28,261 nucleotides of DNA. Origin: Bacteroidales bacterium (GTDB taxonomy: Bacteria > Bacteroidota > Bacteroidia > Bacteroidales > UBA3824). Under the pieces are notes generated by a model, which was given only the letters and a program-made list of their open reading frames with translations, was not told where the DNA came from and did no database searches. The DNA lies in assembly GCA_016293845.1 (NCBI GenBank), contig JAEDDH010000032.1:1-28261 (forward strand), read 5' to 3'. The stretch's first letter is position 1; each line of letters opens with the position of its first letter. The position numbers and the translations under genes were made by a program. Positions 17,162 through 24,345 of this stretch are shown here, piece by piece.

Positions 17162-17632
17162 TTACTTACGCTCTGATTTCAAAGTAGAATAGTTGAGTTT
17201 GAGAGCTTGCACCTTGCGGAGTTCTTGCTTAACGTCGGTAACGATACCCATTTTAGCATCCGAGTCCACTTTAAGAGAGTATGTCATAAAGGGCACCTCT
17301 GCTTCGTCGTGGCTCTGACGTTCAGACTCAATATAGTCAGGAATATCGTAAAGCTCAGAAATTTTGTCGTTGAGCTGTACACGGGGTTCCGTACCGAATT
17401 TCGACTGATAAACCGTAAGAGGAGCACCAACGTAAATATAGCTTACAAGTGATTTCTTTTCAATCTTCTTAACCTCGGTAGCGGTAGGAAGTTTGATTTT
17501 CACCTTGTAGTCAGTTTCTTTCATCGAAGTTACCGACATAAAGAAGAACAGAAGCATAAACACGATGTCGGGGAGCGAAGCGGTAGAAAGTGCGCTTACC
17601 TTGCGTCCACCTTTTTTTCTAAATTTTGCCAT
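17162..17632 (-). CDS. exbD: ExbD/TolR-type biopolymer transport protein (second copy)
   Basis: 156 aa with a short basic cytoplasmic start (MAKFRKKGGRK), one membrane helix containing the conserved proton-handling Asp (SLPDIVFMLLFFFMSV, residue about 22), and a periplasmic domain. This is the ExbD/TolR layout; with an ExbB pentamer it forms a proton-driven motor that powers a periplasmic partner. The start is supported by a strong Shine-Dalgarno AGGAGG (17641-17646) 8 nt upstream. Last gene of the ExbB operon, 20 bp after the other ExbD, followed by a strong terminator. Two different ExbD proteins suggest a heteromeric motor. Confidence 0.88.
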   Translation of the reverse strand: MAKFRKKGGRKVSALSTASLPDIVFMLLFFFMSVTSMKETDYKVKIKLPTATEVKKIEKKSLVSYIYVGAPLTVYQSKFGTEPRVQLNDKISELYDIPDYIESERQSHDEAEVPFMTYSLKVDSDAKMGIVTDVKQELRKVQALKLNYSTLKSERK

Positions 17633-17640
17633 TGTTAATT

Positions 17641-17646
17641 CCTCCT
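17641..17646 (-). promoter_or_regulatory. Strong Shine-Dalgarno before the second exbD
   Basis: Minus strand reads AGGAGG, 8 nt before the ATG at 17632. Notable because strong Shine-Dalgarno sites are uncommon in Bacteroidota and I do not see one before the other genes of this operon; it may raise the dose of this subunit. Confidence 0.6.
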
Positions 17647-17652
17647 TATTAA

Positions 17653-18279
17653 CTATTTAATACTACGCGGTTCTGCCTCGGAAATAGAAAGCGGGAAAAC
17701 CGTCTTTACTAATTTTTGGTCGTCGGCATTAAGTTCGTCGTAAATTTTACCGAAATATTCTTTAGCAAAATTGTCGCGGCAGATATTGAAAGCGGCAACA
17801 ATAGAGTTTTGCACTTGAATATAAGTTTCATACTTGGTACCGCGGTCGTTTTGCAACGAAACCACGCCACGCGTAATGTTCGGGTCGCCACAACGGTCTA
17901 CAAGGGCTTTGTAAGTAGCAGCTTCTTCGGTTTTGCCGGCAGCTACTGCATCATCGTATTTCTTAGAAGCTTTTACCTGTTCTGCGAGGTTTTCGGAGTT
18001 GGCAGGGTTGGTAAGAAATCTGATGGTTCTGTCGGTAAGTTCGTTGAAATCTGCCGGTTCACCCTCGATAGCCAATCGGTTGTCCTTGTTGATAAGCACA
18101 ATAAAGATATTGCGCTCGTTGATTTTCTCGTGTTCCTGTTCTTGACCATCGCTCGGCGGGGGCAACTGACGGAACAAACCTTGGTCAACGTTCATAGACG
18201 TGGTTACAAGGAAGAAAATCAACAGAAGGAAAGCGATGTCGGCCTGCGAACTTGCGTTAATTTCACCTACTTGTCTCAT
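17653..18279 (-). CDS. exbD: ExbD/TolR-type biopolymer transport protein (first copy, long)
   Basis: 208 aa from the ATG at 18277-18279, giving MRQVGEINASSQADIAFLLL, which lines up with other ExbD starts; a GTG at 18304-18306 would add nine residues but lies in the loop of a hairpin. One membrane helix with the conserved Asp (QADIAFLLLIFFLVTT). The periplasmic part is longer than usual: after the RFL strand there is a helical, Lys/Glu/Ala-rich insertion at about residues 105-140 (VKASKKYDDAVAAGKTEEAA) before the last beta unit (GVVSLQNDRGTKYETYIQVQ). Similar long ExbDs occur in Bacteroidota (recalled). Stops at TAG; 20 bp to the next gene. Confidence 0.87.
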   Translation of the reverse strand: MRQVGEINASSQADIAFLLLIFFLVTTSMNVDQGLFRQLPPPSDGQEQEHEKINERNIFIVLINKDNRLAIEGEPADFNELTDRTIRFLTNPANSENLAEQVKASKKYDDAVAAGKTEEAATYKALVDRCGDPNITRGVVSLQNDRGTKYETYIQVQNSIVAAFNICRDNFAKEYFGKIYDELNADDQKLVKTVFPLSISEAEPRSIK

Positions 18280-18295
18280 CTGTATTTTTTTAAGA

Positions 18296-18318
18296 GGCAG
18301 TTCCACAAGGGAACTGCC
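18296..18318 (-). other. Perfect intercistronic hairpin before the first exbD
   Basis: GGCAGTTC and GAACTGCC (with an extra C-G pair inside) form a 9-bp stem and 5-nt loop. It has no T tract, so it is unlikely to be a terminator; it lies between the membrane-protein stop and the ExbD ATG and could set mRNA processing or stability and so subunit ratio. Confidence 0.6.
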
Positions 18319-18335
18319 GAAAATTCAACATTTAA

Positions 18336-18791
18336 TTATTTTAACTTTTGGTAAATACCAAGTCCCAAGATTGAAGCAACAGCAACACCAAGGATGATAT
18401 ACAAAGATTTCAAACCGGTGTCAGACCATTTCAACTCACCAGGAGTTGTCTGTACTAAAGTGGGCATGATAGAATCCATAGCGTCGCTTGACAATGCGTA
18501 TGCAATCAAACAAACTATGAGTAATCCTACAAGCATTATACCAGTGCTGATACTTGATTTAGGATCGATGATAATTCCGTAAATGAATGCCAAGATTGCG
18601 AGTGCGGCTGCTACAAAGAACAGTCCGTATGTCCAACCGAGGAGAAGACCAGTGGTACCGTGCTCCATCTGATCGGCCTCTTCTCCCAACGGTACTACTT
18701 GCAAGTAGAACATCAAGGCTAATGCACCTGACACTACAAAGAGTACGATAAGGAGATATTTAGAGATTTTTTGTATGAATGATGTCTCCAT
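18336..18791 (-). CDS. Four-helix inner-membrane protein of the ExbBD operon
   Basis: 151 aa with four hydrophobic segments at about residues 11-31, 47-70, 80-102 and 127-148 and an acidic short loop between the first two (LGEEADQMEHGT). No enzymatic motif. It starts 5 bp after the ExbB stop and precedes the two exbD genes, a position I recall as conserved in several Bacteroidota. Likely an accessory or assembly subunit of the motor; no named family is asserted. Confidence 0.82.
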   Translation of the reverse strand: METSFIQKISKYLLIVLFVVSGALALMFYLQVVPLGEEADQMEHGTTGLLLGWTYGLFFVAAALAILAFIYGIIIDPKSSISTGIMLVGLLIVCLIAYALSSDAMDSIMPTLVQTTPGELKWSDTGLKSLYIILGVAVASILGLGIYQKLK

Positions 18792-18796
18792 ATCTA

Positions 18797-19588
18797 TTAG
18801 TTATTTTTTTCCTGATATTTAACAAGAATGTCTATGAACGAGATAGAAGCGTCTTCCATATCGTTGGTGATAGACTCGATTTTAGAAAGAATATAGTTAC
18901 AGAATACCTGCAAGATGATAGCGGCGATAAGACCGGTTACGGTGGTGATCAACGCAACCTTGATACCGGCGGCAACCAACGAAGCCGAAACGTCGCCAGC
19001 TTGCTCGATAGAGTCGAACGCCTGAATCATACCGATTACAGTACCCATGAATCCCAACATAGGAGAAAGTGCGATGAAAAGGTTGATCCAGGTTACACCG
19101 CTTTCCATCTGTCCCATTTGTACGCTTCCGTAAGAAACAACTGACTTTTCGATAAGGTCGATGTTGTTTTCTTTCTTGTCGTCGTAACGGTCGAGACCTT
19201 GATAGAATATGCTTGCAACAGGTCCACGTGTGTTTTTACATACTTCTTTTGCTGCTTCAATACCACCTTCGTTGAGGGCGTCTTCCACTTTCTGAAGAAG
19301 TTTCTTGTTGTTGGTAGACGAAAGACCTAAGTAAATAATTCTTTCGATTGCAATTGCAAGACCAAGAATCAAACAGATAAGAACCGATGCCATAAATCCA
19401 GCACCACCTTCAATAAATTTGGTCTTGATAGCTTTGTGAATCGGAACTTCCTCGGGTTGAGCCTGAGAACCTGATTGAACGTTTTCTGTGGCAGGTGCTT
19501 GTGATGTAGCTTCTTCCTGCGCAAACAAATCTGCACTTCCGAAAAAGAGCATTCCTGATATTGCCAATAATGAAAATAGCTTTTTCAT
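18797..19588 (-). CDS. exbB: MotA/TolQ/ExbB proton channel subunit
   Basis: 263 aa. An N-terminal cleavable or anchor segment (MKKLFSLLAISGMLFFGSADLFAQ) is followed by an Ala/Pro/Gln-rich stretch and a helix (FMASVLICLILGLAIAIERI). The conserved core is ALSPMLGFMGTVIGMIQAF, near residue 175, and a last helix pair with Thr residues in VALITTVTGLIAAIILQVF, both typical of the TolQ/ExbB/MotA family that lines the proton path. It heads the ExbB operon, 55 bp downstream of tRNA-Ser and with no clear TAnnTTTG in the gap, so it may be transcribed from upstream of the tRNA. No TonB gene is seen next to it. Confidence 0.9.
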   Translation of the reverse strand: MKKLFSLLAISGMLFFGSADLFAQEEATSQAPATENVQSGSQAQPEEVPIHKAIKTKFIEGGAGFMASVLICLILGLAIAIERIIYLGLSSTNNKKLLQKVEDALNEGGIEAAKEVCKNTRGPVASIFYQGLDRYDDKKENNIDLIEKSVVSYGSVQMGQMESGVTWINLFIALSPMLGFMGTVIGMIQAFDSIEQAGDVSASLVAAGIKVALITTVTGLIAAIILQVFCNYILSKIESITNDMEDASISFIDILVKYQEKNN

Positions 19589-19643
19589 GTTGTGTTTTTA
19601 GTTTTTAATTATACGATAATTGTTACTTTAATTTAATTTATTG

Positions 19644-19731
19644 CGGAGAGAGGGGGATTCGAACCCCCGATACACTTTTGGCGTATACACGCTTTCCAGG
19701 CGTGTTCCTTCAACCACTCGGACATCTCTCC
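19644..19731 (-). tRNA. tRNA-Ser (anticodon GGA)
   Basis: The acceptor strands GGAGAGA (19725-19731) and TCTCTCC (19645-19651) pair perfectly, with discriminator G at 19644. The anticodon stem ACACGC/GCGTGT encloses the loop CTGGAAA with anticodon GGA, reading UCC and UCU. A long variable arm (class II) and a T-arm GGGGGTTCGAATCCCCC are present; total 88 nt. CCA is not encoded (the next bases are CAA on the minus strand). Confidence 0.95.
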
Positions 19732-19870
19732 GTGATGCCTTTTTCTTATTTTTTCGGCAACGAAATTACAAAAAGAAAATGTACTTAAAAAAAAATTAAC
19801 AAAAAAAATACAACTTTTTTTGCATTTTATTCCGTAATCGTACAAAAAAATAAGCATAATATACTAATAT

Positions 19871-19894
19871 AGAGCTATATACGAATATAACTCT
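19871..19894 (-). terminator. Possible weak terminator or 3' stabiliser of fabD
   Basis: On the minus strand AGAGTTATAT/ATATAGCTCT forms a 10-bp stem with one G-U pair and a 4-nt loop, 13 nt after the fabD stop. The pairing is complete only in the minus-strand RNA. The nearest T7 run is about 20 nt further on, so it is not a classic terminator. Confidence 0.35.
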
Positions 19895-19906
19895 GTATCA
19901 TTTTTT

Positions 19907-20797
19907 TTATGCGCCAAAGTGTGAAGATTTCACATTGCGGTCAATTTTGCGCATCAAGCCTTGCAAAACAGTGCCCGGTCCACATTCAATTACCTCGTCT
20001 ACGCCGGCTGCAGCCATATTTTGAATGGTTTTGGTCCAACGTACTGGCGATGTTAACTGTTTGATAAGATTTTGTTTGATTTCGTCGGGATTGGTATGCG
20101 GCATTGCGTCAACGTTTTGATAAACAGGACATTTTGGAGCTGCAAAGGTGGTGGTATCAATTGCCTGTTGCAATTCGGTTTGTGCGGGCAACATCAAGGG
20201 AGAATGGAATGCTCCGCTTACTGCAAGTTTTACAACGCGCTTTGCTCCAGCTTCTTCTATTTTTTTTGAAGCTTTGTCTACACCATCTTCACTACCCGAA
20301 ATCACAATCTGACCAATGCAGTTGTAATTGGCGGCTACCACAGCTGAGCCTTCGGCGGTGGTTTCTGCGCAGATTTTTTCAATTACTTCGTCGTCTAAAC
20401 CGAGCACTGCGGCCATTGTGCCTTTGGATGTTTCGCAGCATTTCTGCATTGCGGCGGCGCGTTTTGATACGAGCGACAGTCCATCGGCAAATGTTAACGC
20501 TCCTGCTGCTGTAAGAGCCGAAAACTCGCCGAGAGAGTGTCCTGCAACAGCATCGGGATTAAAATTATCGGGGTCGGCCAATACCGAAACCACCGAGTGT
20601 ATAAAAATACAGGGCTGTGTTACTTTGGTTTGCAACAATTGCTCTGCTGTGCCTTCAAACATAAGGTTGGTGATGTCAAAGCCTAATACATCGTTAGCTT
20701 GTTGAAATAATGCTTTGGCTGTGTCAGACTTTTCGTAAAGGTCTTTGCCCATGCCGGGAAACTGCGATCCCTGTCCGGGAAATACGTATGCTTTCAT
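19907..20797 (-). CDS. fabD: Malonyl-CoA:ACP transacylase
   Basis: 296 aa, full length for FabD. It moves the malonyl group from CoA to acyl carrier protein for fatty acid synthesis in the cytoplasm. Motifs: GQGSQ at 8-12, nucleophile in GHSLGEF (Ser88), the AAV-N-GQ-V-SG strand near 155-170, the catalytic His in SGAFHSPLM (His198) and SPVRWTKTI with the late GPG motif (ECGPGTVLQGL). It has its own promoter upstream and a 94-bp gap from dprA, so it is a single-gene unit. Confidence 0.95.
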   Translation of the reverse strand: MKAYVFPGQGSQFPGMGKDLYEKSDTAKALFQQANDVLGFDITNLMFEGTAEQLLQTKVTQPCIFIHSVVSVLADPDNFNPDAVAGHSLGEFSALTAAGALTFADGLSLVSKRAAAMQKCCETSKGTMAAVLGLDDEVIEKICAETTAEGSAVVAANYNCIGQIVISGSEDGVDKASKKIEEAGAKRVVKLAVSGAFHSPLMLPAQTELQQAIDTTTFAAPKCPVYQNVDAMPHTNPDEIKQNLIKQLTSPVRWTKTIQNMAAAGVDEVIECGPGTVLQGLMRKIDRNVKSSHFGA

Positions 20798-20822
20798 TAT
20801 TATCAGTTTTTAAAATTCAAGG

Positions 20823-20830
20823 CAAAGTTA
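20823..20830 (-). promoter_or_regulatory. -7 promoter element of fabD
   Basis: Minus strand reads TAACTTTG, an exact TAnnTTTG match. Transcription would start about 18 nt before the ATG. No clear TTG at the -33 position. Confidence 0.55.
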
Positions 20831-20891
20831 ATAAGAAAATTAGTCGAAGTACGCGAAATAGCACATTTTTTACAAATCATACAAAAAAAAT

Positions 20892-22001
20892 TTACACAGC
20901 TGCATAACGCATACCAGGCAAAGATTTAATAACGTCTTTAAATTCAAGGGTTAACAATATTGACGATAATTCTGCCATAGGGATTTTGGTTTCGGCAAGG
21001 ATGGCTTCCATTGATAGGTCGCCGTTTTTGCGGAGTGTGTCTACAATGGCAATCTCTTTGGGCTCGAGAAAACAAAGTGGCAATTCTTGCTGAGTAATAT
21101 TTTTAGAAGGCTTTGCCCAATTCATAATTTTTGCCAAGTCGTCGCTGCTGGATATAAGCGAGGCTCTATTGTCGCGGATAAGTGCGTTGCAGCCAGCATA
21201 TTGCTGATCGTTGGCACGTCCAGGAAATGCCAAAACACGTCGTCCATACGACTGCGCATAATCTGCCGTTATCAATGCACCGCCCTGATCGCGGCTCTGA
21301 ACCACTACAATAGCATCGCAAAGTCCTGCGACAATGCGGTTTCGTCGTGGAAAATTGTTTTTTGCAACGGTATGTCCATAATAATACTCTGTTATTATAA
21401 CGCCTGCTCCGTTGATTATTTCGCGCGATAGTGAACGGTTTTGGGCTGGGTAGATAATGTCAAAACCATGACCAAGCACCGCCGCTGTTGGCAAACCATA
21501 TTTTATAGCAGCCTGATGAGCAAATGTATCAGATCCAGTGGCAAGTCCGCTTATTATCACTGCATTAAAGCCAGCATTTTTGAGTCCTTCTACCAATCGG
21601 AATATATTATCACGTCCCTCACTGTCGGTCAACCTCGAACCCACTATGCCTATTGTGCGTGTGGAGTCGAAACTCAACGATATACCTTTTGTATAATATA
21701 AAATAGGTGCGTCATCGCATTGAGCAAGTTTTCGAGGATAATTGCCGTCGGTGTAATAAACAATGTTGATATTATTGCGTATTGCTATATCTATCTGACG
21801 TTTAGCACTATCAATTATATCTTGAGAAATTGCCTCCACTATTCGTTTTGAAACAATGTCGGCTTTGCGAAGCAACTCTTTTTTTTCAAATACCTCACGA
21901 GCACTACCAGCCCACGCAATAAGCTTGCGAGCTATAGTACTGCCTACGCCTGGTATCATTGTTACCGCCACACGGTAAGCTGCTTCTTCGTTGAGTTCCA
22001 T
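20892..22001 (-). CDS. dprA: DNA processing protein DprA
   Basis: 369 aa from ATG 21999-22001. DprA loads RecA on incoming single-stranded DNA in natural transformation. A helix-hairpin-helix start (IPGVGSTIARKLIAWAG) is followed by the Rossmann-like DprA core: GIVGSRLTDSEGRD at about 119-132, then ISGLATGSDTFAHQAA, HGFDIIYPAQNRSL, FPRRNRIVAGLCDAIVVV and GALITADYAQSYGR. The C-terminal 60 residues form a winged-helix-like domain (LRKNGDLSMEAILAE). The ATG overlaps the lptG TGA as TGATG, so translation is coupled to it. The usual first-position Thr in GTR is Ser here. Confidence 0.93.
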   Translation of the reverse strand: MELNEEAAYRVAVTMIPGVGSTIARKLIAWAGSAREVFEKKELLRKADIVSKRIVEAISQDIIDSAKRQIDIAIRNNINIVYYTDGNYPRKLAQCDDAPILYYTKGISLSFDSTRTIGIVGSRLTDSEGRDNIFRLVEGLKNAGFNAVIISGLATGSDTFAHQAAIKYGLPTAAVLGHGFDIIYPAQNRSLSREIINGAGVIITEYYYGHTVAKNNFPRRNRIVAGLCDAIVVVQSRDQGGALITADYAQSYGRRVLAFPGRANDQQYAGCNALIRDNRASLISSSDDLAKIMNWAKPSKNITQQELPLCFLEPKEIAIVDTLRKNGDLSMEAILAETKIPMAELSSILLTLEFKDVIKSLPGMRYAAV

Positions 22002-23080
22002 CACTTGGGAGCTTTAAAGTAGAGAACCACACCTATTATAGAATATATAATATTGGGAATCCATACTGCCAACAACGGTGGCAACGAACTACCTTTGGCA
22101 AACTCGGTAAACACTTGCATAAATAGTATGTAGCTGAAACTCAACGCAAGACCCACACCAAGGTTGATACCAATGCCTCCCCTAACCTTTTTGCACGATA
22201 GTGTAACACCTATAATTGTTAATATAAAACATGCAAAGGGAAACGCTATACGTTTGTAACTCTCCACAAGAAGTGCTTCGATATTGCTACTACCGCGCAT
22301 TTTTTGTTCGTCGATATAGTCGTGAAGTTCAGGACTTGTAAGGGTTTCTATCTGATTGAGTCGTTGGTTGAAATCTTTTGGCAGAATGGCAAGCGTTGTA
22401 TCCATCCTTCGGCCCGACACCACACTATCAACATCACCGTTGAAATATCTAATATAATAGTTGTTGATAGTCCATTTGGTTTTAACAGAATCCCAAACGA
22501 TGTAATCACTCATCAACTTTTCTTTCAGCTCTTTACCATCAAATTTTTCCCACGAAAACTTGTAGCCAACGTTCGACGATGCCACATAGCTCTGCATATA
22601 GATAAATTCATCGGGAGCTGTTTGGCGGTGAATATTACGGTCGTTATTGTTATACACACCTTTTATATATATATTCTCAAATTTAAGTCGAATCTCGTTG
22701 GCAGGCGGAATCACATACGCACTCAAGAAAAACGACAAAGCTGCAAGTATGGCGGCACTTTCTAAATATGGAACAAGCAACCTCCTAAAACTCACCCCCG
22801 CACTGAGTATGGCTATTATCTCGCTGTTGCCCGCAAGTTTCGACGTGAAGAATATCACCGAGATAAAAATGAACAAGAACATAAACATATTTGCGTAATA
22901 GGGCGCAAAGTTGAGGTAATAATCAAAGAGGATAGCCTCAAACGGTGCTTTTTTCTCGATAAAGTCGTCGAGTTTTTCTTGGATATCAAAAACTATAATG
23001 ATAGAAATCAGCAGCACAAGCGAATAGAAGAATGTGCCGAGAAATTTTTTCATTATATAGCGGTCTAATATCTTGAACAT
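22001..23080 (-). CDS. lptG: LptF/LptG family permease for lipopolysaccharide export
   Basis: 359 aa. The family forms the membrane part of the LptB2FG transporter that extracts LPS from the inner membrane. The N-terminal block MFKILDRYIMKKFLGTFFYSLVLL has the family start (DRYI-x-K), then helices at about 12-32, 50-75 and 103-125, a periplasmic beta region (about 130-270) and three C-terminal helices (ACFILTIIGVTLSC, GINLGVGLALSFSYILFMQV, AVWIPNIIYSIIGVVLYF). In Bacteroidota it is typically annotated as an YjgP/YjgQ protein; I cannot say whether it is LptF or LptG, so the symbol is tentative. Starts 30 bp after tgt; overlaps dprA by one base. Confidence 0.88.
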   Translation of the reverse strand: MFKILDRYIMKKFLGTFFYSLVLLISIIIVFDIQEKLDDFIEKKAPFEAILFDYYLNFAPYYANMFMFLFIFISVIFFTSKLAGNSEIIAILSAGVSFRRLLVPYLESAAILAALSFFLSAYVIPPANEIRLKFENIYIKGVYNNNDRNIHRQTAPDEFIYMQSYVASSNVGYKFSWEKFDGKELKEKLMSDYIVWDSVKTKWTINNYYIRYFNGDVDSVVSGRRMDTTLAILPKDFNQRLNQIETLTSPELHDYIDEQKMRGSSNIEALLVESYKRIAFPFACFILTIIGVTLSCKKVRGGIGINLGVGLALSFSYILFMQVFTEFAKGSSLPPLLAVWIPNIIYSIIGVVLYFKAPK

Positions 23081-23110
23081 TTTTATCTAAATATAATAAG
23101 GTGTAAAATA

Positions 23111-24241
23111 TCAAATTCGCTGCATCATCTCCTTGGCGGCTCCGTCTTTCCAATCGGCAAAAGTTCCGTCGAGAATACGCTCACGGATGGTTTTTACAAG
23201 GTTGAGATAGAATGCAAGATTGTGTATCGAGGCTATCTGCGCGGCAAGACGCTCGTTGGCTGTTACCAAGTGTCGAAGATAAGCCTTTGAGTAATAATGA
23301 TCTACAAACGAAGTGCCGTCGGGGTCAAGTTCCGAGAAATCCATTTTCCATTTCTCGTTTTTCATATTCATTGTGCCCTTTGAGGTAAAAATCATACCGT
23401 TGCGGGCATTGCGGGTGGGCATCACACAGTCGAACATATCAATGCCGCGAGCCACTCCTTCTATAATATTGGCGGGTGTCCCAACTCCCATCAGGTATCG
23501 GGGTTTGTCTTTGGGCAGAATATTGTTTACCACCTCAATCATCTCGTACATCATCTCCACGGGCTCACCTACCGAAAGTCCGCCGATAGCGTTGGCATCC
23601 ATTCCTTGATTGGCAATAAACTCAGCCGATTGTTCGCGGAGGTCGCGATAGACACTGCCCTGAACAATAGGAAGATACGCCTGCGAATGTCCATAAAGTG
23701 GTTCGGTTTCGCGGTAATGCTTTACACCACGTTCAAGCCATTGATGAGTGAGTTTCAACGACTTGGCGGCATATTTATAATCGCACGGATAAGGTGTGCA
23801 TTCGTCTAACGCCATCATAAAATCGCTGCCGATGGTGCGCTCAATATCCACAACATTTTCGGGAGTGAAAATATGCTTGCTACCATCAATATGCGAACGG
23901 AAGGTTACGCCCTCGGGAGTAAGTTTGCGGTTTTCCGCAAGCGAAAACACTTGAAAACCACCGCTGTCGGTAAGTATAGGACGATCCCAATGAATAAATT
24001 TGTGCAATCCTCCTACCGCCTTGATTACCTCCATACCGGGACGGAGATAAAGATGGTAGGTGTTGCCAAGGATAATCTGCGCATTGATATCGTCGCTCAA
24101 TTCGGTTTGGTGAACGCCTTTGACCGAGCCCACAGTGCCCACAGGCATAAAAATAGGTGTTGGAACGCTTCCGTGGTCGGTAGTAATAACTCCTACGCGT
24201 GCGTTGGTGCGTGTGTCGCTATGTTTTATTTCGAACTGCAT
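23111..24241 (-). CDS. tgt: Queuine/preQ1 tRNA-guanine transglycosylase
   Basis: 376 aa from ATG 24239-24241 (MQFEIKHSDT); the earlier TTG is overlapped by the promoter, so the ATG is preferred. It swaps the wobble guanine of tRNAs reading NAU/NAC for a queuosine precursor. Motifs: SDDINAQIILGNTYHLYLRPG, the general-acid Asp in DSGGFQVFS (92-100), GGLSVGEP, and the nucleophile Asp in FDCVMPTRNARNG (Asp271). The C-terminal zinc-binding Cys cluster (CxCxxC) is missing: the region after GMIF reads MKNEKWKMDFSEL. I recall this as common in Bacteroidota homologues. First gene of tgt-lptG-dprA. Confidence 0.93.
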   Translation of the reverse strand: MQFEIKHSDTRTNARVGVITTDHGSVPTPIFMPVGTVGSVKGVHQTELSDDINAQIILGNTYHLYLRPGMEVIKAVGGLHKFIHWDRPILTDSGGFQVFSLAENRKLTPEGVTFRSHIDGSKHIFTPENVVDIERTIGSDFMMALDECTPYPCDYKYAAKSLKLTHQWLERGVKHYRETEPLYGHSQAYLPIVQGSVYRDLREQSAEFIANQGMDANAIGGLSVGEPVEMMYEMIEVVNNILPKDKPRYLMGVGTPANIIEGVARGIDMFDCVMPTRNARNGMIFTSKGTMNMKNEKWKMDFSELDPDGTSFVDHYYSKAYLRHLVTANERLAAQIASIHNLAFYLNLVKTIRERILDGTFADWKDGAAKEMMQRI

Positions 24242-24262
24242 TTGCCGTGTTTTAACAATCGG

Positions 24263-24270
24263 CAAAGATA
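24263..24270 (-). promoter_or_regulatory. -7 promoter element of tgt-lptG-dprA
   Basis: Minus strand reads TATCTTTG, an exact TAnnTTTG match, 21 bp upstream of the tgt ATG. -33 TTG not evident. Confidence 0.6.
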
Positions 24271-24317
24271 GTTATTTTTTTTGATTAATAATAACACGAT
24301 ATTTAAAAAATGGTTTA

Positions 24318-24325
24318 TACATTTG
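24318..24325 (+). promoter_or_regulatory. -7 promoter element of the glycosyltransferase-sigma-rsmG operon
   Basis: TACATTTG, an exact TAnnTTTG match, 20 bp before the ATG at 24346. A start of transcription near 24332 would make the earlier ATG at 24310 unusable, so 24346 is the likely start. No TTG at the -33 spacing. Confidence 0.5.
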
Positions 24326-24345
24326 CACCAAATACTTTAACGATA

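Noticed and set aside
19633..19857. 74-aa leftward reading frame across the tRNA
   Set aside because: It is the translation of tRNA-Ser and its flank (the SEWLKEHAWKACIRQK phrase is a known artefact), not a protein.
24242..24265. TTG start extending tgt by eight residues
   Set aside because: The tgt -7 element (24263-24270) overlaps it; ATG 24241 matches the family start.
24310..24345. Earlier ATG for the glycosyltransferase at 24310
   Set aside because: The best -7 element (24318-24325) lies downstream of it, so a transcript would start after it.
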